Position numbers and translations under genes: made by a program. A DNA stretch of 64,000 bases, taken from positions 1-64,000 of the forward strand of contig JAJXWO010000005.1 of assembly GCA_021781535.1 (NCBI GenBank). The letters run 5' to 3'. The first letter of the stretch is position 1. Each line of letters begins with the position of its first letter. This DNA is from Deltaproteobacteria bacterium. GTDB lineage: Bacteria; Desulfobacterota; Desulfuromonadia; Geobacterales; Pseudopelobacteraceae. Shown here one piece after another: positions 9,051 to 18,700 of the stretch. Under the pieces are notes generated by a model that was given only the letters and a program-made list of their open reading frames with translations, ran no database searches and was not told where the DNA came from.

Positions 9051-11204
9051 CTACTTCAACGCCTCGGCAACGGCAGTGCAAAGTTCCTGGCGGAGGTAGG
9101 GCTTCTGCAGAAAGCCTTTTGCCCCGAGTTTCATAAGCTCGTCAACAGTTTCCTGCTGGTGAAAGCCGGATGAAATCAATACCCGGATATCGGGGTAGCT
9201 CTCCTTAAGCCGCACCAGAGTTTCTTTGCCTCCCATTCTGGGCATCAGCATATCCATAATTATCAGAGAGATATCTTTTTTTTCTCTCTCATACACCTCC
9301 ACCGCCTGTTCGCCGTCTTCTGCAAGGTAGACCCGATACCCCAACCCTTCCAGTAGATCCAGTCCCAAGGTGCGGAGTATCTCCTCATCGTCTACAAACA
9401 AGATGCCGCCTGAACCGCAAATCAGCTCTTCAGAGGAAATATCCAGCGCTTTTTTCTCACACGAGACCGGAAGATATAATTTGAAGATCGTGCCGGTGCC
9501 GGGCTCACTGAAGATGTTTATACAGCCATGATGGTCTGTAATGCTGCCGTAGACGACAGCTAATCCAAGGCCGGTACCTTTGCCAATCTCTTTTGTCGTA
9601 AAAAACGGCTCAAAAATATGCTGGAGGATTTCTTTCGATATCCCCGTGCCGGTATCAGATACCCCGATTTCAATATAGGAACCGGGAGAAATATCAAAGG
9701 TACTCGCCTCACAGTACCCGGAATCCAGCTCAACATTGGCGGTGGAAAAGGTGATGACGCCGCCGTCAGGCATGGCGTCACGGGCATTGACACCGAGGTT
9801 GAGCAATGCGTTCTGCAACAAAGTCGGATCGCCGATTACGCAAATATTCTTGGCTGTCAATCGTGTTTTTAGGATAATTTTTTTGTCAACGGTCCGCTCC
9901 AGCAGTGAAATAACTTCACGAATCATTGCATCGACAGGGATTTGCACCGAGTTTTTTTGGCCTTTGCGGGAAAATGTCAGCAGTTGACCGGTCAGGTCGG
10001 CCGAACGGGTCGCCGCCTGTTGAATGTTGCCGAGCAGTTTCAATGCGGCAGAGTCATCCTGAACATGATTCATCATAAGTTCGGCGGAGCCTAAAATTGC
10101 GGTTAACATATTGTTGAAGTCGTGGGCAATGCCGCCGGCAAGCTGCCCGATGACTTCCATTTTCTGCGTCTGCCGGATCTGATCCTCCATCCGCTTCTGC
10201 TCGGTGACATCCAGGGTCACCGTCAACATGCATTTCTCATCTTTAAAATCCATGAGAGTGCTGTACAAAAGCACAGAGCGGTTTTCGCCCTGGAAGGTTT
10301 TGACGTCGGTGGCAAATCCTGATACGCTCTGCTTTTCGCGGAGTTCTTTGAAAAAAAGCTCCCTCTCCGTAGGAACTCCCCAGAGACCAAGCTCAATACC
10401 GTTTTTGCCGACAACACCGTCATCCTTGTAACCAAAGGCATCTCTGCAGGTGCGGTTGATCTTGCGGATTATCCCCTCGGGAAATGAAGAAACAACAATG
10501 GCAAGCGGTGACACATCAAAAAGAGTCTGGAGGCTGGTATTTGATTCGTTCAACTTCTTCTGGGCGGTTTTGTATTCTTCGATCTGTACGCGCAGCATCT
10601 CTTCGGTTGCAACAAGTTGATCACGTGTTTCGACAAGCTCCACGACCTGCGCGTGCAGAAGTTCCTCAGTTGTTTTCAGCGCGTTGTTCCAATTTTGAAG
10701 CTGCTCATTGCTTGTTTTCAGTTCTTCGGCGGAGTGGCGTAATTCTGCCGTTCTCAACTCCACCAGCTCCTCAAGGTGATTTCTGTGCAGCTCAATCTCA
10801 CGGCGCTGGCGGAACAGTTCGGCAAAAATTCTGACCTTGCTTTGCAGAAACAGAGGTTCTATCGGCTTGGCAAGATAATCGACGGCTCCGGCGTCATACC
10901 CTTTGAACTGGAGTTGAAGATCCTCCATGCCGGCAGTGACGAAGATGATCGGGATGTGCCTTGTTTTCGGATTTGCCCGCATCAGCTGGGCCGTCTCGAA
11001 ACCATCCATTCCCGGCATCTGCACATCCAGCAGCACCAGGGCAAAGTCCTGCTTGAGCGTCAGGCGAAGAGCCTCATTCCCTGAGGATGCTTTGACGAGC
11101 TCGTAACCCTGGTTGCCGAGAAGGCCTTCCAGCGTCAGGAGGTTTGCCGGCCGGTCATCGACTAACAGAACCGGAATGGTAGTGGGCGGTGCGGTAAAAT
11201 TCAT
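9051..11204 (-). CDS. Hybrid sensor histidine kinase with N- and C-terminal receiver domains
   Basis: 717 residues from the ATG at 11204, which overlaps the cheB stop as ATGA and has AGAGGA upstream. Domain order: receiver (about 8-125, phospho-acceptor D60 in [14 protein letters not shown]113), a coiled coil (135-225), PAS (about 225-335), HisKA with GGIAHDFNN (His361), HATPase (about 470-585, with DTGTGI and [11 protein letters not shown]), and a C-terminal receiver (about 600-715, [10 protein letters not shown]). There is no membrane segment, so it is cytosolic. It is the last gene of the six-gene signalling operon. The double-receiver layout suggests a phosphorelay that takes input from the upstream kinase; the output partner is unknown. 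Confidence 0.9.
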   Translation of the reverse strand: MNFTAPPTTIPVLLVDDRPANLLTLEGLLGNQGYELVKASSGNEALRLTLKQDFALVLLDVQMPGMDGFETAQLMRANPKTRHIPIIFVTAGMEDLQLQFKGYDAGAVDYLAKPIEPLFLQSKVRIFAELFRQRREIELHRNHLEELVELRTAELRHSAEELKTSNEQLQNWNNALKTTEELLHAQVVELVETRDQLVATEEMLRVQIEEYKTAQKKLNESNTSLQTLFDVSPLAIVVSSFPEGIIRKINRTCRDAFGYKDDGVVGKNGIELGLWGVPTERELFFKELREKQSVSGFATDVKTFQGENRSVLLYSTLMDFKDEKCMLTVTLDVTEQKRMEDQIRQTQKMEVIGQLAGGIAHDFNNMLTAILGSAELMMNHVQDDSAALKLLGNIQQAATRSADLTGQLLTFSRKGQKNSVQIPVDAMIREVISLLERTVDKKIILKTRLTAKNICVIGDPTLLQNALLNLGVNARDAMPDGGVITFSTANVELDSGYCEASTFDISPGSYIEIGVSDTGTGISKEILQHIFEPFFTTKEIGKGTGLGLAVVYGSITDHHGCINIFSEPGTGTIFKLYLPVSCEKKALDISSEELICGSGGILFVDDEEILRTLGLDLLEGLGYRVYLAEDGEQAVEVYEREKKDISLIIMDMLMPRMGGKETLVRLKESYPDIRVLISSGFHQQETVDELMKLGAKGFLQKPYLRQELCTAVAEALK

Positions 11205-11791
11205 GGCTTCCTCTGTATGAGCCTCATCAAAAGGGCTGGAATTTCCTTCAAGCATACCACATGATCAGCTTTCACCACGTGCAGCGCGTTTCTTGGCATG
11301 TCATCCATCTCGGCGTCAGCGGGATCCTGGACTATGGTCATGCCGCCCCGGTTTTTAATTTTTAACAGACCGTTGCTACCGTCGTTTCCGGCTCCGGTCA
11401 TGATCACTCCGATCAGCGCCGGGCCGTAAACTTCCGCCGCCGACTCGAAGAGTACATCCACCGAAGGACGGGCAAAATTTACCGGTGGATCGATGGAGAG
11501 CGCCAAATGGCGCTCCCGCTCCACCAGCAGGTGGTAATTCGCCGGAGCCAGATAGACTGTGCCGGACGTTATGGTTTCCATCTCATCGGCTTCTTTTATC
11601 CGAATTGCACTGAGCGTGTCCAGCAATACCGCCAGACTGTCGTCAGAATCCGGAGTGATATGGGTAACGACGAGGACCGGGATCGGGAAGTCGGGTGGTA
11701 ATGCCCCCAGTATGAACTTGAGCGCCGCAACACCGCCGGTCGAAACTCCGAGGACAACAGCCTTGAAATGCCCGCCATGGCTATTTGGCAT
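11201..11791 (-). CDS. cheB: CheB-type protein-glutamate methylesterase, stand-alone catalytic domain
   Basis: 196 residues. CheB removes methyl groups from glutamates of chemoreceptors. The catalytic triad is visible: Ser17 in GVSTGG, His44 in VTHI, and Asp137 in TGAGNDG. The N-terminal receiver domain of classical CheB is absent, so activity is not controlled by its own phosphorylation. It overlaps cheR by 11 nt upstream and the next kinase by 4 nt downstream. Such receiver-less CheB proteins occur paired with CheR in non-flagellar, kinase-linked systems. The substrate may be the membrane GAF sensor of the same operon, although that protein lacks an obvious methyl-accepting hairpin. Confidence 0.9.
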   Translation of the reverse strand: MPNSHGGHFKAVVLGVSTGGVAALKFILGALPPDFPIPVLVVTHITPDSDDSLAVLLDTLSAIRIKEADEMETITSGTVYLAPANYHLLVERERHLALSIDPPVNFARPSVDVLFESAAEVYGPALIGVIMTGAGNDGSNGLLKIKNRGGMTIVQDPADAEMDDMPRNALHVVKADHVVCLKEIPALLMRLIQRKP

Positions 11792-12611
11792 AGCGTTTCC
11801 GATAGATCTGCATCCGGGGTGTTATCGCCTCATACCGGTCCGTGATGTGCCGGTGATTCAGGCTCTCTTTCGTGCCGAGACACAGAAAACCGCCCGGAAC
11901 CAGGCTGCCGTCAAACAGTCCCAATGCCCGCTCTTTAAGCGGCTGTTTGAAATAAATCATGACGTTGCGGCATAAAATCAGGTTCATCTCGCCAAAGTCG
12001 GCGTCTACGGCCAGATTATGCGCTGCAAAGACAATATTCTCCCGCAGCGAGGCGTTCAGGATGGCTCGATCGTACCTCGCCGTGTAGTAGTCGGCGAAGG
12101 AACCCGTGCCAGCCGCTTGCTGATAATTCCTGGTAAAACGTTGCAACTCCTGCAGCGGATAGATACCTGCCTGTGCCGTACGGATCACCTCTTCGTTGAT
12201 ATCGGTGGCATAAATCCGGAAGCGCCCTTTCATACCCTCTTCCTCGAGGAGTATCGCCATTGAATAGGCTTCTTCACCGGAGGCACAGCCGGCATGCCAT
12301 ATCTTCACAAAAGGGTAAGTCTTCAGATGCGGTACTACCAGTTCCCTGATGGCCTTGAAGAAGGCGGGATCACGGAACATCTCCGATACATTGACCGTGA
12401 TTCCCCGCAGCAGGGTAGCGAATAACTCGCGATCCCGCAACAAGGATGACTGGGCAAGCGACAGGGTTGCAAAGCCTGATCCGGAAAGCCATTGGAGCAG
12501 CCGCCTTCTGAGGGACGCTTCGGAATACTCCCTGAAGTCATAGCCGTAGACCTGGTAGGTCCCCTCCAGCAGCAATTTTATTTCGAGATCGATGAGCTCA
12601 TCAGGCGTCAT
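11781..12611 (-). CDS. cheR: CheR-type SAM-dependent protein-glutamate methyltransferase
   Basis: 276 residues. CheR methylates glutamate side chains with S-adenosylmethionine. An all-alpha N-terminal domain (about 1-75) is followed by the methyltransferase domain with HAGCASGEEAYSMAILLEE (SAM-binding motif, about 107-125), YATDINEE and LILCRNVMIYF. The start overlaps the stop of the GAF sensor gene (ATGA). The order GAF sensor - cheR - cheB - hybrid kinase suggests reversible methylation feeding a two-component pathway rather than flagellar chemotaxis. No CheA, CheW or CheY is in the window. Confidence 0.93.
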   Translation of the reverse strand: MTPDELIDLEIKLLLEGTYQVYGYDFREYSEASLRRRLLQWLSGSGFATLSLAQSSLLRDRELFATLLRGITVNVSEMFRDPAFFKAIRELVVPHLKTYPFVKIWHAGCASGEEAYSMAILLEEEGMKGRFRIYATDINEEVIRTAQAGIYPLQELQRFTRNYQQAAGTGSFADYYTARYDRAILNASLRENIVFAAHNLAVDADFGEMNLILCRNVMIYFKQPLKERALGLFDGSLVPGGFLCLGTKESLNHRHITDRYEAITPRMQIYRKRYAK

Positions 12612-14962
12612 GCTGTTTCCCGTTCCGCCTGCATCCGTGCCCGTTCTTCCAGTTCCTCGTTTGTCTGCTGCAGCGTCTCCTGCTGGGCCTGCAGCTCTTC
12701 AGTCTGAGCTTGAGTCTGCTCCAGAAGATCGTTGACCAGCTGCCGGGAACGATTGACGTTGAATGCAATAGCTATCCCTTCCAGTGACTGGGCCAGGAAT
12801 TCGAAATCGTCCTCGTTGAAATGTTTGAAGCTGCCGATCTCTAAAACTCCGGCCAATACGTCGTTGTGCATAATGGGGAGTATCGCTACATTCAGTGGAT
12901 CCGCCTCACCCAGCGCCGAGGTGATCGGGAGATAATCCGGCGGCACGGTAGTGAGATGAATGATTTTTCGTTCCAGCGCGGCCTGGCCCGGCAGTCCTTC
13001 ACCGAGACGGAAACCCCAGTTCAAGCGACCGGTTCCGGAAATGGCGAATGTGGAGAGGGTTTGAAGCATCTCACCCGTTTCGTCATACAGGTAGATGATA
13101 CCAACTCCGGCGCCAAGAAAATCTACCATAAAAGCCAGCGCTTCGTCAGCCAGTTCAGCGTTCTTCTTTTCGACTCGCAGGATTCTGTTCAGTTCAAACA
13201 GCCCGCCCTTCATGCGGTCACGCCGGGTGGCCTCATCCCTGCTGCTGCGAAGCGACAGGGTCATTTCGGAAAAAGCCCTGTCCAGAGTGACCTGGGCCCT
13301 GCTCATTTCCACAACCGCTGCGAGTACTATTCCAACTTCGTCTTTCTTTGTCTGTGCAGAGTCAAGCAGCAACGCCGAGCTGACTATTACTTCACGGTCC
13401 AGGTCGCCGCCGGCAATAGCTTCGGCAAGATGTGCCTTTTCCTCTCCCCGTTCCTGTTGCCTGCTGACGGCCTCAAGAACCACGCGCAGTGGCAGCAACA
13501 CCGAGCGGTAGATCCAGAAGCCGAACAGAATCCCGATGGCAATCGCCACAGATCCGATGACGGCAATCCGGGACAGGCTCTGGTGGATAATGGTTTTTGC
13601 ATCTATAATTGATTTTTCCTGTTCCCCCTGGGCCGCAGCAACGCTAGCTTTCCCTTGTGCCGACTGCTTGACGACTATGGCGTGCAATTTTTCGACAGAT
13701 CTGTTTGCCTGGTCGATTGAGTTCAGTTTCTTTTTGAGCGTCGTCACAATTCCATCGGGTGCATGAATTTCAGTACGAATAGTGGCCAGGGAGGCTGCTG
13801 CTGAAGCGAGTATCTTCAACTCCTCTCTGGCGTTTAATGTGATCAGAGCGTTTTCTACCGTGTGGACACGCGAGCCGATTTCAATGAAAAGACGCCGGAT
13901 TTCCGAATCAAGGCCCTCCAGTTCTGCAACCGATTCAAGGGTAAACAACCGGTTGATATCACTGGTCACCATCAACCCCAGTGACACCAATTCCGAATTT
14001 GCCAGTAAAATAGCGTTGGCGTCATTCGACTGGCGGAAGATTTTTCCCTGCGCCTCGGTTTCTGCTTCCAGGTGAGCGCCGGCCAATTCTAGTTCCTGGT
14101 TAAGCGTCAAGTGCAGCCGAGTCATTTTTCCCGTCAGCTTTTGTAACGATTCTCCGACAGTTTTTTTTGAAATTTCATCCTTTGAAGAGAGCGCGGCCGA
14201 CTGTCGCAGCAAAAAATCGTTCATATCGTCAGAAACCGCTGTGACATCAGAGGCGATGAACGTCCCGGATTTATTCCTGATGATCTGCCCCATAAGCGTG
14301 TTCAATTTTCCTTTCGCGATAAGGAACTCGCTTCTGTTCCGGGCGTTCTGTGCAGAACCTGAAACCAGGATCAATTCCTTTACCTGATTACGAAGCACCT
14401 CAATATCCCGTAATCGGGCCGATAGGTGGCCGGTACTTTCCATTGCCGTGGCAAAAGCGGTGGAGCGGGTGGCTTGCAGGCGACGGATAGAGGTTTCCAG
14501 CTCCTTAAGGCGGGCCGTTGACTCCTTCATCTGGTGTGATACCGTGGTACTCTTCTCACCGGCCGCGATGCTGTTTGTGATGCGGGCTTCTGCAGCGGCA
14601 AAAAGTTCGTGCGCTACCGGTTTAAACTCTGCAGACAGACTCAGCCGGTTGGCGCCGCCCCCCATCTTCTCCAGGCGCTCTTGGTCGTACCTCACTTTCT
14701 CCAGCGTTTCCTCGGCTGCTGCCCGGAACAGCAAGTATTCAGCCATAGTGCGGGCAGTATTTACCTTTATCAAGGCGGTTATGCTCCCCTGGAGCTCCCG
14801 CTGTAATTCTACCGTCCGCATCTGGAAGGGGGTGCTCTTCTCTGCCAGATAGGAAAGTTTCTCCTGCAGGAAACTCATGGATGAAATGCCGGCCAGGGAG
14901 ATAAAAAGTATCATCCCTGTTGTGACCACCGCGTTGGCTATAAGTTTGGTTTTGATGGTCAT
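12608..14962 (-). CDS. Membrane sensor protein with HAMP-like linker and GAF domain, no output domain
   Basis: 784 residues. TM1 at about 9-31, a long periplasmic helical region (about 32-465) rich in heptad-like alpha-helix, TM2 at about 468-488, a HAMP-like segment (about 490-560), GAF (about 600-735) and a C-terminal coiled coil (about 740-784). From about residue 505 to the end it is clearly paralogous to residues about 240-535 of the hybrid kinase encoded two genes upstream: shared stretches include EAIAGGDL, GQAALERK, EIGSFK and ELLEQTQAQTEEL. It stops exactly where that protein begins its kinase domain. It has no kinase or methyl-accepting signalling hairpin. Start and stop both overlap neighbours (ATGA). 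Inferred role: a sensory partner that recruits or modulates the kinases. Confidence 0.8.
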   Translation of the reverse strand: MTIKTKLIANAVVTTGMILFISLAGISSMSFLQEKLSYLAEKSTPFQMRTVELQRELQGSITALIKVNTARTMAEYLLFRAAAEETLEKVRYDQERLEKMGGGANRLSLSAEFKPVAHELFAAAEARITNSIAAGEKSTTVSHQMKESTARLKELETSIRRLQATRSTAFATAMESTGHLSARLRDIEVLRNQVKELILVSGSAQNARNRSEFLIAKGKLNTLMGQIIRNKSGTFIASDVTAVSDDMNDFLLRQSAALSSKDEISKKTVGESLQKLTGKMTRLHLTLNQELELAGAHLEAETEAQGKIFRQSNDANAILLANSELVSLGLMVTSDINRLFTLESVAELEGLDSEIRRLFIEIGSRVHTVENALITLNAREELKILASAAASLATIRTEIHAPDGIVTTLKKKLNSIDQANRSVEKLHAIVVKQSAQGKASVAAAQGEQEKSIIDAKTIIHQSLSRIAVIGSVAIAIGILFGFWIYRSVLLPLRVVLEAVSRQQERGEEKAHLAEAIAGGDLDREVIVSSALLLDSAQTKKDEVGIVLAAVVEMSRAQVTLDRAFSEMTLSLRSSRDEATRRDRMKGGLFELNRILRVEKKNAELADEALAFMVDFLGAGVGIIYLYDETGEMLQTLSTFAISGTGRLNWGFRLGEGLPGQAALERKIIHLTTVPPDYLPITSALGEADPLNVAILPIMHNDVLAGVLEIGSFKHFNEDDFEFLAQSLEGIAIAFNVNRSRQLVNDLLEQTQAQTEELQAQQETLQQTNEELEERARMQAERETA

Positions 14963-15711
14963 TTTATATACATGTTTCCTTCACTCTTTAAAAAATCCAG
15001 CAGTTTTTGCAGGGAAGGCGTCGGGGACCCCTTGTACACAAGGGTCAATGGCCGTTCAATGGCAGGGGCAATCTCTTTCAGCCCCGGTGCTGCCGCAGTC
15101 CCGGTCACGATGCCGATCGCTTCGGGTGTCGCGGCGATGGCATCGGGTGTGTCAGCCATTGATTCAACATCATAGACGGTGTTTGTCAGCGCTTCATTGT
15201 CCATAATCCCGGTCTTGAAAAGGATCACGGCGCCTGAAGAGACAGAAGGCCAGACAACCAGAATCGGGGCATCATCACCGCCTACCTCTTGCCAATTCCG
15301 TGTTTTACCGGTAAAAATTCCCTTGAGTTGTTCTTTTGAAAGGGCGTTTACCCTGTTTCCGGCATTCACCACAATCATGGCTTTTTCAATAACCGGAACA
15401 TACGACGTATACCTGCCGATCTCCTGCACCGGTATCCCCGCACTCCTCGCGTGATTCAGCCACTCGGCAAGCGGCAGACTTGCTCCGGCGACATCCGCAT
15501 TTCCTTTTTCAAGTTCAGCCAGTGCGGGTAACGGATCGTTAAAAAGGATAGTAATGTCGATACCGGTTTTATCTCTGAAGGGGTTTTTGACAGGATCAAA
15601 TACTCTCTTGATAAAGGTGACCCCGGTCGCAATTTTTACTTCGTCAGCACCGGCAACGGCTGTGCTGAACAGCGATAAAAGAACACCGGTAATGAGTACC
15701 ATGCGTCTCAT
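14959..15711 (-). CDS. Periplasmic PstS-like substrate-binding protein
   Basis: 250 residues. A Sec signal peptide covers about 1-22 (cleavage near AVAGA/DE). The mature part has the layout of phosphate-type periplasmic binding proteins (PBP-like family): TGIDITILF, GNADVAGASLPLAEW, then a central segment ending LKGIFTGKTRNWQEVGG, the signature hinge region of PstS-like proteins. No ABC permease or ATPase follows; instead it is wedged between two sensor genes with ATGA overlaps on both sides. This suggests that it presents a ligand to the periplasmic domain of one of the sensors. The ligand is unknown; phosphate or another oxyanion is only a guess. Confidence 0.8.
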   Translation of the reverse strand: MRRMVLITGVLLSLFSTAVAGADEVKIATGVTFIKRVFDPVKNPFRDKTGIDITILFNDPLPALAELEKGNADVAGASLPLAEWLNHARSAGIPVQEIGRYTSYVPVIEKAMIVVNAGNRVNALSKEQLKGIFTGKTRNWQEVGGDDAPILVVWPSVSSGAVILFKTGIMDNEALTNTVYDVESMADTPDAIAATPEAIGIVTGTAAAPGLKEIAPAIERPLTLVYKGSPTPSLQKLLDFLKSEGNMYIK

Positions 15712-18700
15712 TGCATCCCTCCGGTCTGTGATGTCACTATCGAGCTCATATCTGTCTGGTCCGGCGAGCCTGCTGAATAAAGCCAGACCCGCAGCAGTGA
15801 AAAAAGTTTCTCCATGTCGACCGGCTTTGGTATATAGTCGCTGGCCCCGGCTTTAAGACACTCTTCGCGATCACCTTTCATCGCCTTGGCGGTCAATGCG
15901 ATGATCGGCAGCATGTGAAAGCGGGCATCGTCCCGTATCTTCCGCATCGCTTCGTACCCATCCATTACCGGCATCATGATATCCATCAGGACCAGATCAA
16001 TATCTGGAAATTCATCCAGAAGTTTTAAGGCTTCACGACCATTTTCCGCTTCAAAGATGGTGATGTTTTTTTCCGCCAAGGCGCTGGAAAGTGAGAAAAT
16101 GTTGCGCATATCGTCGTCGACGATAAGGACTCTTTTCCCCTCCAGCATCGCTTCCTTGTCAAGCGCAGAACGGATCATCCGCTGTTTTCCGGGATCAAGC
16201 GAGGTTTCCACCAGGTGAAGAAAAAGCGTTACTTCGTTCAAAAGCCGTTCGGGACTTTTAGCTCCCTTGATGATGATGCTCTCCGCATAGTGGTGCAAGC
16301 GTCTTTCATCTTCGTGAGTCAGTTCGCGTCCGGTGTGGATAATTACCGGGATGCGGCGGTCAGGATCGAGCTTTTTGAGTTCTTCCAATAACTCAAATGC
16401 CCCCATATCTGCCAGGCCCAGATCAAGCACGATGCAGTCAAACTGTTCGCTGGAAAGCAGGGCAATGGCCCTGGCGCCACTATCAGCCACGGTGATAGTC
16501 ACGTTTCTCTCCTCCAGCAGGGCAACCATTGCTGTTGCCTGATCCTGGTCATCTTCGACGATCAGCAGCATTTTCATGGTCTTTTCGATGGCGGCATCCA
16601 GCGTGCCGAAAACGGCATCCAGCTGTTCGCTGCTGACCGGTTTTGTGGCAAAGCCGATTGCGCCCATACTCATCGCTTTCTGGCGTTCCTCCAGGCAGGT
16701 GATGAAATGTACCGGAATATGCCGTGTTACCGGGTTGTCTTTCAGGCTGCGCATGACACCCCAGCCATCAATATGCGGAAGCATGATGTCCAGAATTATC
16801 GCACTCGGCTGATAGCTCTCGGCAAGGGCAATACCGCTTTCTCCGTCGGCAGCCACCAGAACGGCAAAATTTCGCTCCCGCACCATATCGGCCACTATGC
16901 CGGCAAACGTCAGGTCGTCTTCGATAATCAAAATATTCCTGTCGCCGCTTTGAATATTCTCACGATCGTCCTGGATCGGCGCCGGCAGCGGGTCAAAGGA
17001 TTTTCTTCTGGATACCGGTGCATCCAGTATGCTTGGCGGCGTTGCACTACCTGCCGGCACTGCTGGTACGGCCGGTTGTTCAACTGGCCGTCTGAGGGGG
17101 CACTCCCCATTGACGGGAAGGTACAGGGTGAAGGTGCTTCCCTTGCCGGCTTCACTGGCAAGCGTAATTTCCCCGCCCATCGAGCGGGCCAGTTGGCGTG
17201 AGATGGAAAGCCCCAGTCCGGTGCCGCCGTAGGTACGGCTCGTGCTCCCGTCTGCCTGCTGGAACGCGTTGAATATAAGCTGCTGCTTTTCTGCCGGAAT
17301 CCCGATGCCGGTGTCGATTACTGTAAAAGCAACGGCCTCCGTATTGAGCGGATTTTCTTCGGCCGTCGGCGTGTAGGCGCGAAGCGAAACTGCACCGCTC
17401 TTGGTGAATTTACACGCATTGGAAAGCAGGTTGTTAAGGATTTGCAGGGTTCTCTGATTGTCGGCGGTGATGGATTCGGGGGCTGATTCTTCTTCTGTGA
17501 CGCTGAATGCGATCCCCTTGTCTCCTGTGATCGGATTAAAGACGGTTTTGAGTTGTGCGCATATCTCCGAGAGCGGAAGGTTTTCATAATGGAAATCCAT
17601 ATGCCCTGATTCGATTTTGGAGAGATCCAGAATATCATTAATGAGGTTCAGCAGATCCCTTCCGGCGCTATTAATCGTGGCTGCAAACTCCACCTGCTTG
17701 ATCGTCAGGTTCCCGTCGCGGTTATCCTTCAGCAGGCTGGAGAGAATCATCAGGCTGTTGAGAGGTGTACGCAATTCATGTGACATATTGGCAAGGAACT
17801 CGGATTTATAGGTACTGACCCGCTCCAGTTCAGTCGCTTTGCGCTGTAATTCGTGGCTGGCTCGCTCCAGTTCGCGGTTTTTTGTGCGGACTTGTTCGCG
17901 TTGCTGCTCCAGCAGATGTGTGCGCTCTTCCAGCTCTTCGTTGGTCTGTTGCAGCTCTTCCTGCTGAACCCGCAATTCTTCGGTCTGGGCCTGTGTCTGT
18001 TCCAGAAGTTCATTAACCATGTGCCGCGATTTGTTGACGCTGAGCGCAATTGCTATTCCTTCTTTTGACTGGTTCAGAAATTCCAGATCGTTGTCACTGA
18101 ACATCTTGAAGGAACCGATCTCGAGGATGCCGACCAGGGCATCGTTGTACAGAAAGGGCAGAACCACGATATGTGCCGGTTTGGACCCACCCAGGCCGGA
18201 GCTGATGCGAAGATAGTCGGGAGGGGCTGCATCCAGGAAAATCATTTTTCTTTCCAGGGCCGCCTGCCCGGCCAGGCCTTCACCGAGGGAAATCCGCTCG
18301 TTCAGGCGGTCGTTCCCGGTAACGGCATAGCTGGCGACTCTGTGCAGGGTTGCCTCCTTTTCATCAAAAACATAGAAGACGCCAATCCCGGCGCCAATAT
18401 ATTCAATCAGAAACGACAGAACCTGTCCTGCCAGTTCCGTGGTCGGTTTGTCGCCACGCACGATGGTATTGAGATCGTTCAGGCCGTTCTTGAACCAGTC
18501 ACGCAAGGCCTCCTGGTTGTGGTTGTGGCGCAGGGAGCTGGACATCCTGACAAAAGCCTGGTCCAGCGAATACTGTACTTCGCCCATGCCAACGACCGCT
18601 TGCAGCAGCATCCCCGCTTCATCACGGGTAAACCACTCCGTCTCCGGCCGCAATGGTTCGGAAACGATCACTTCCTGATCCAGATCGCCTCCGGCGATGG

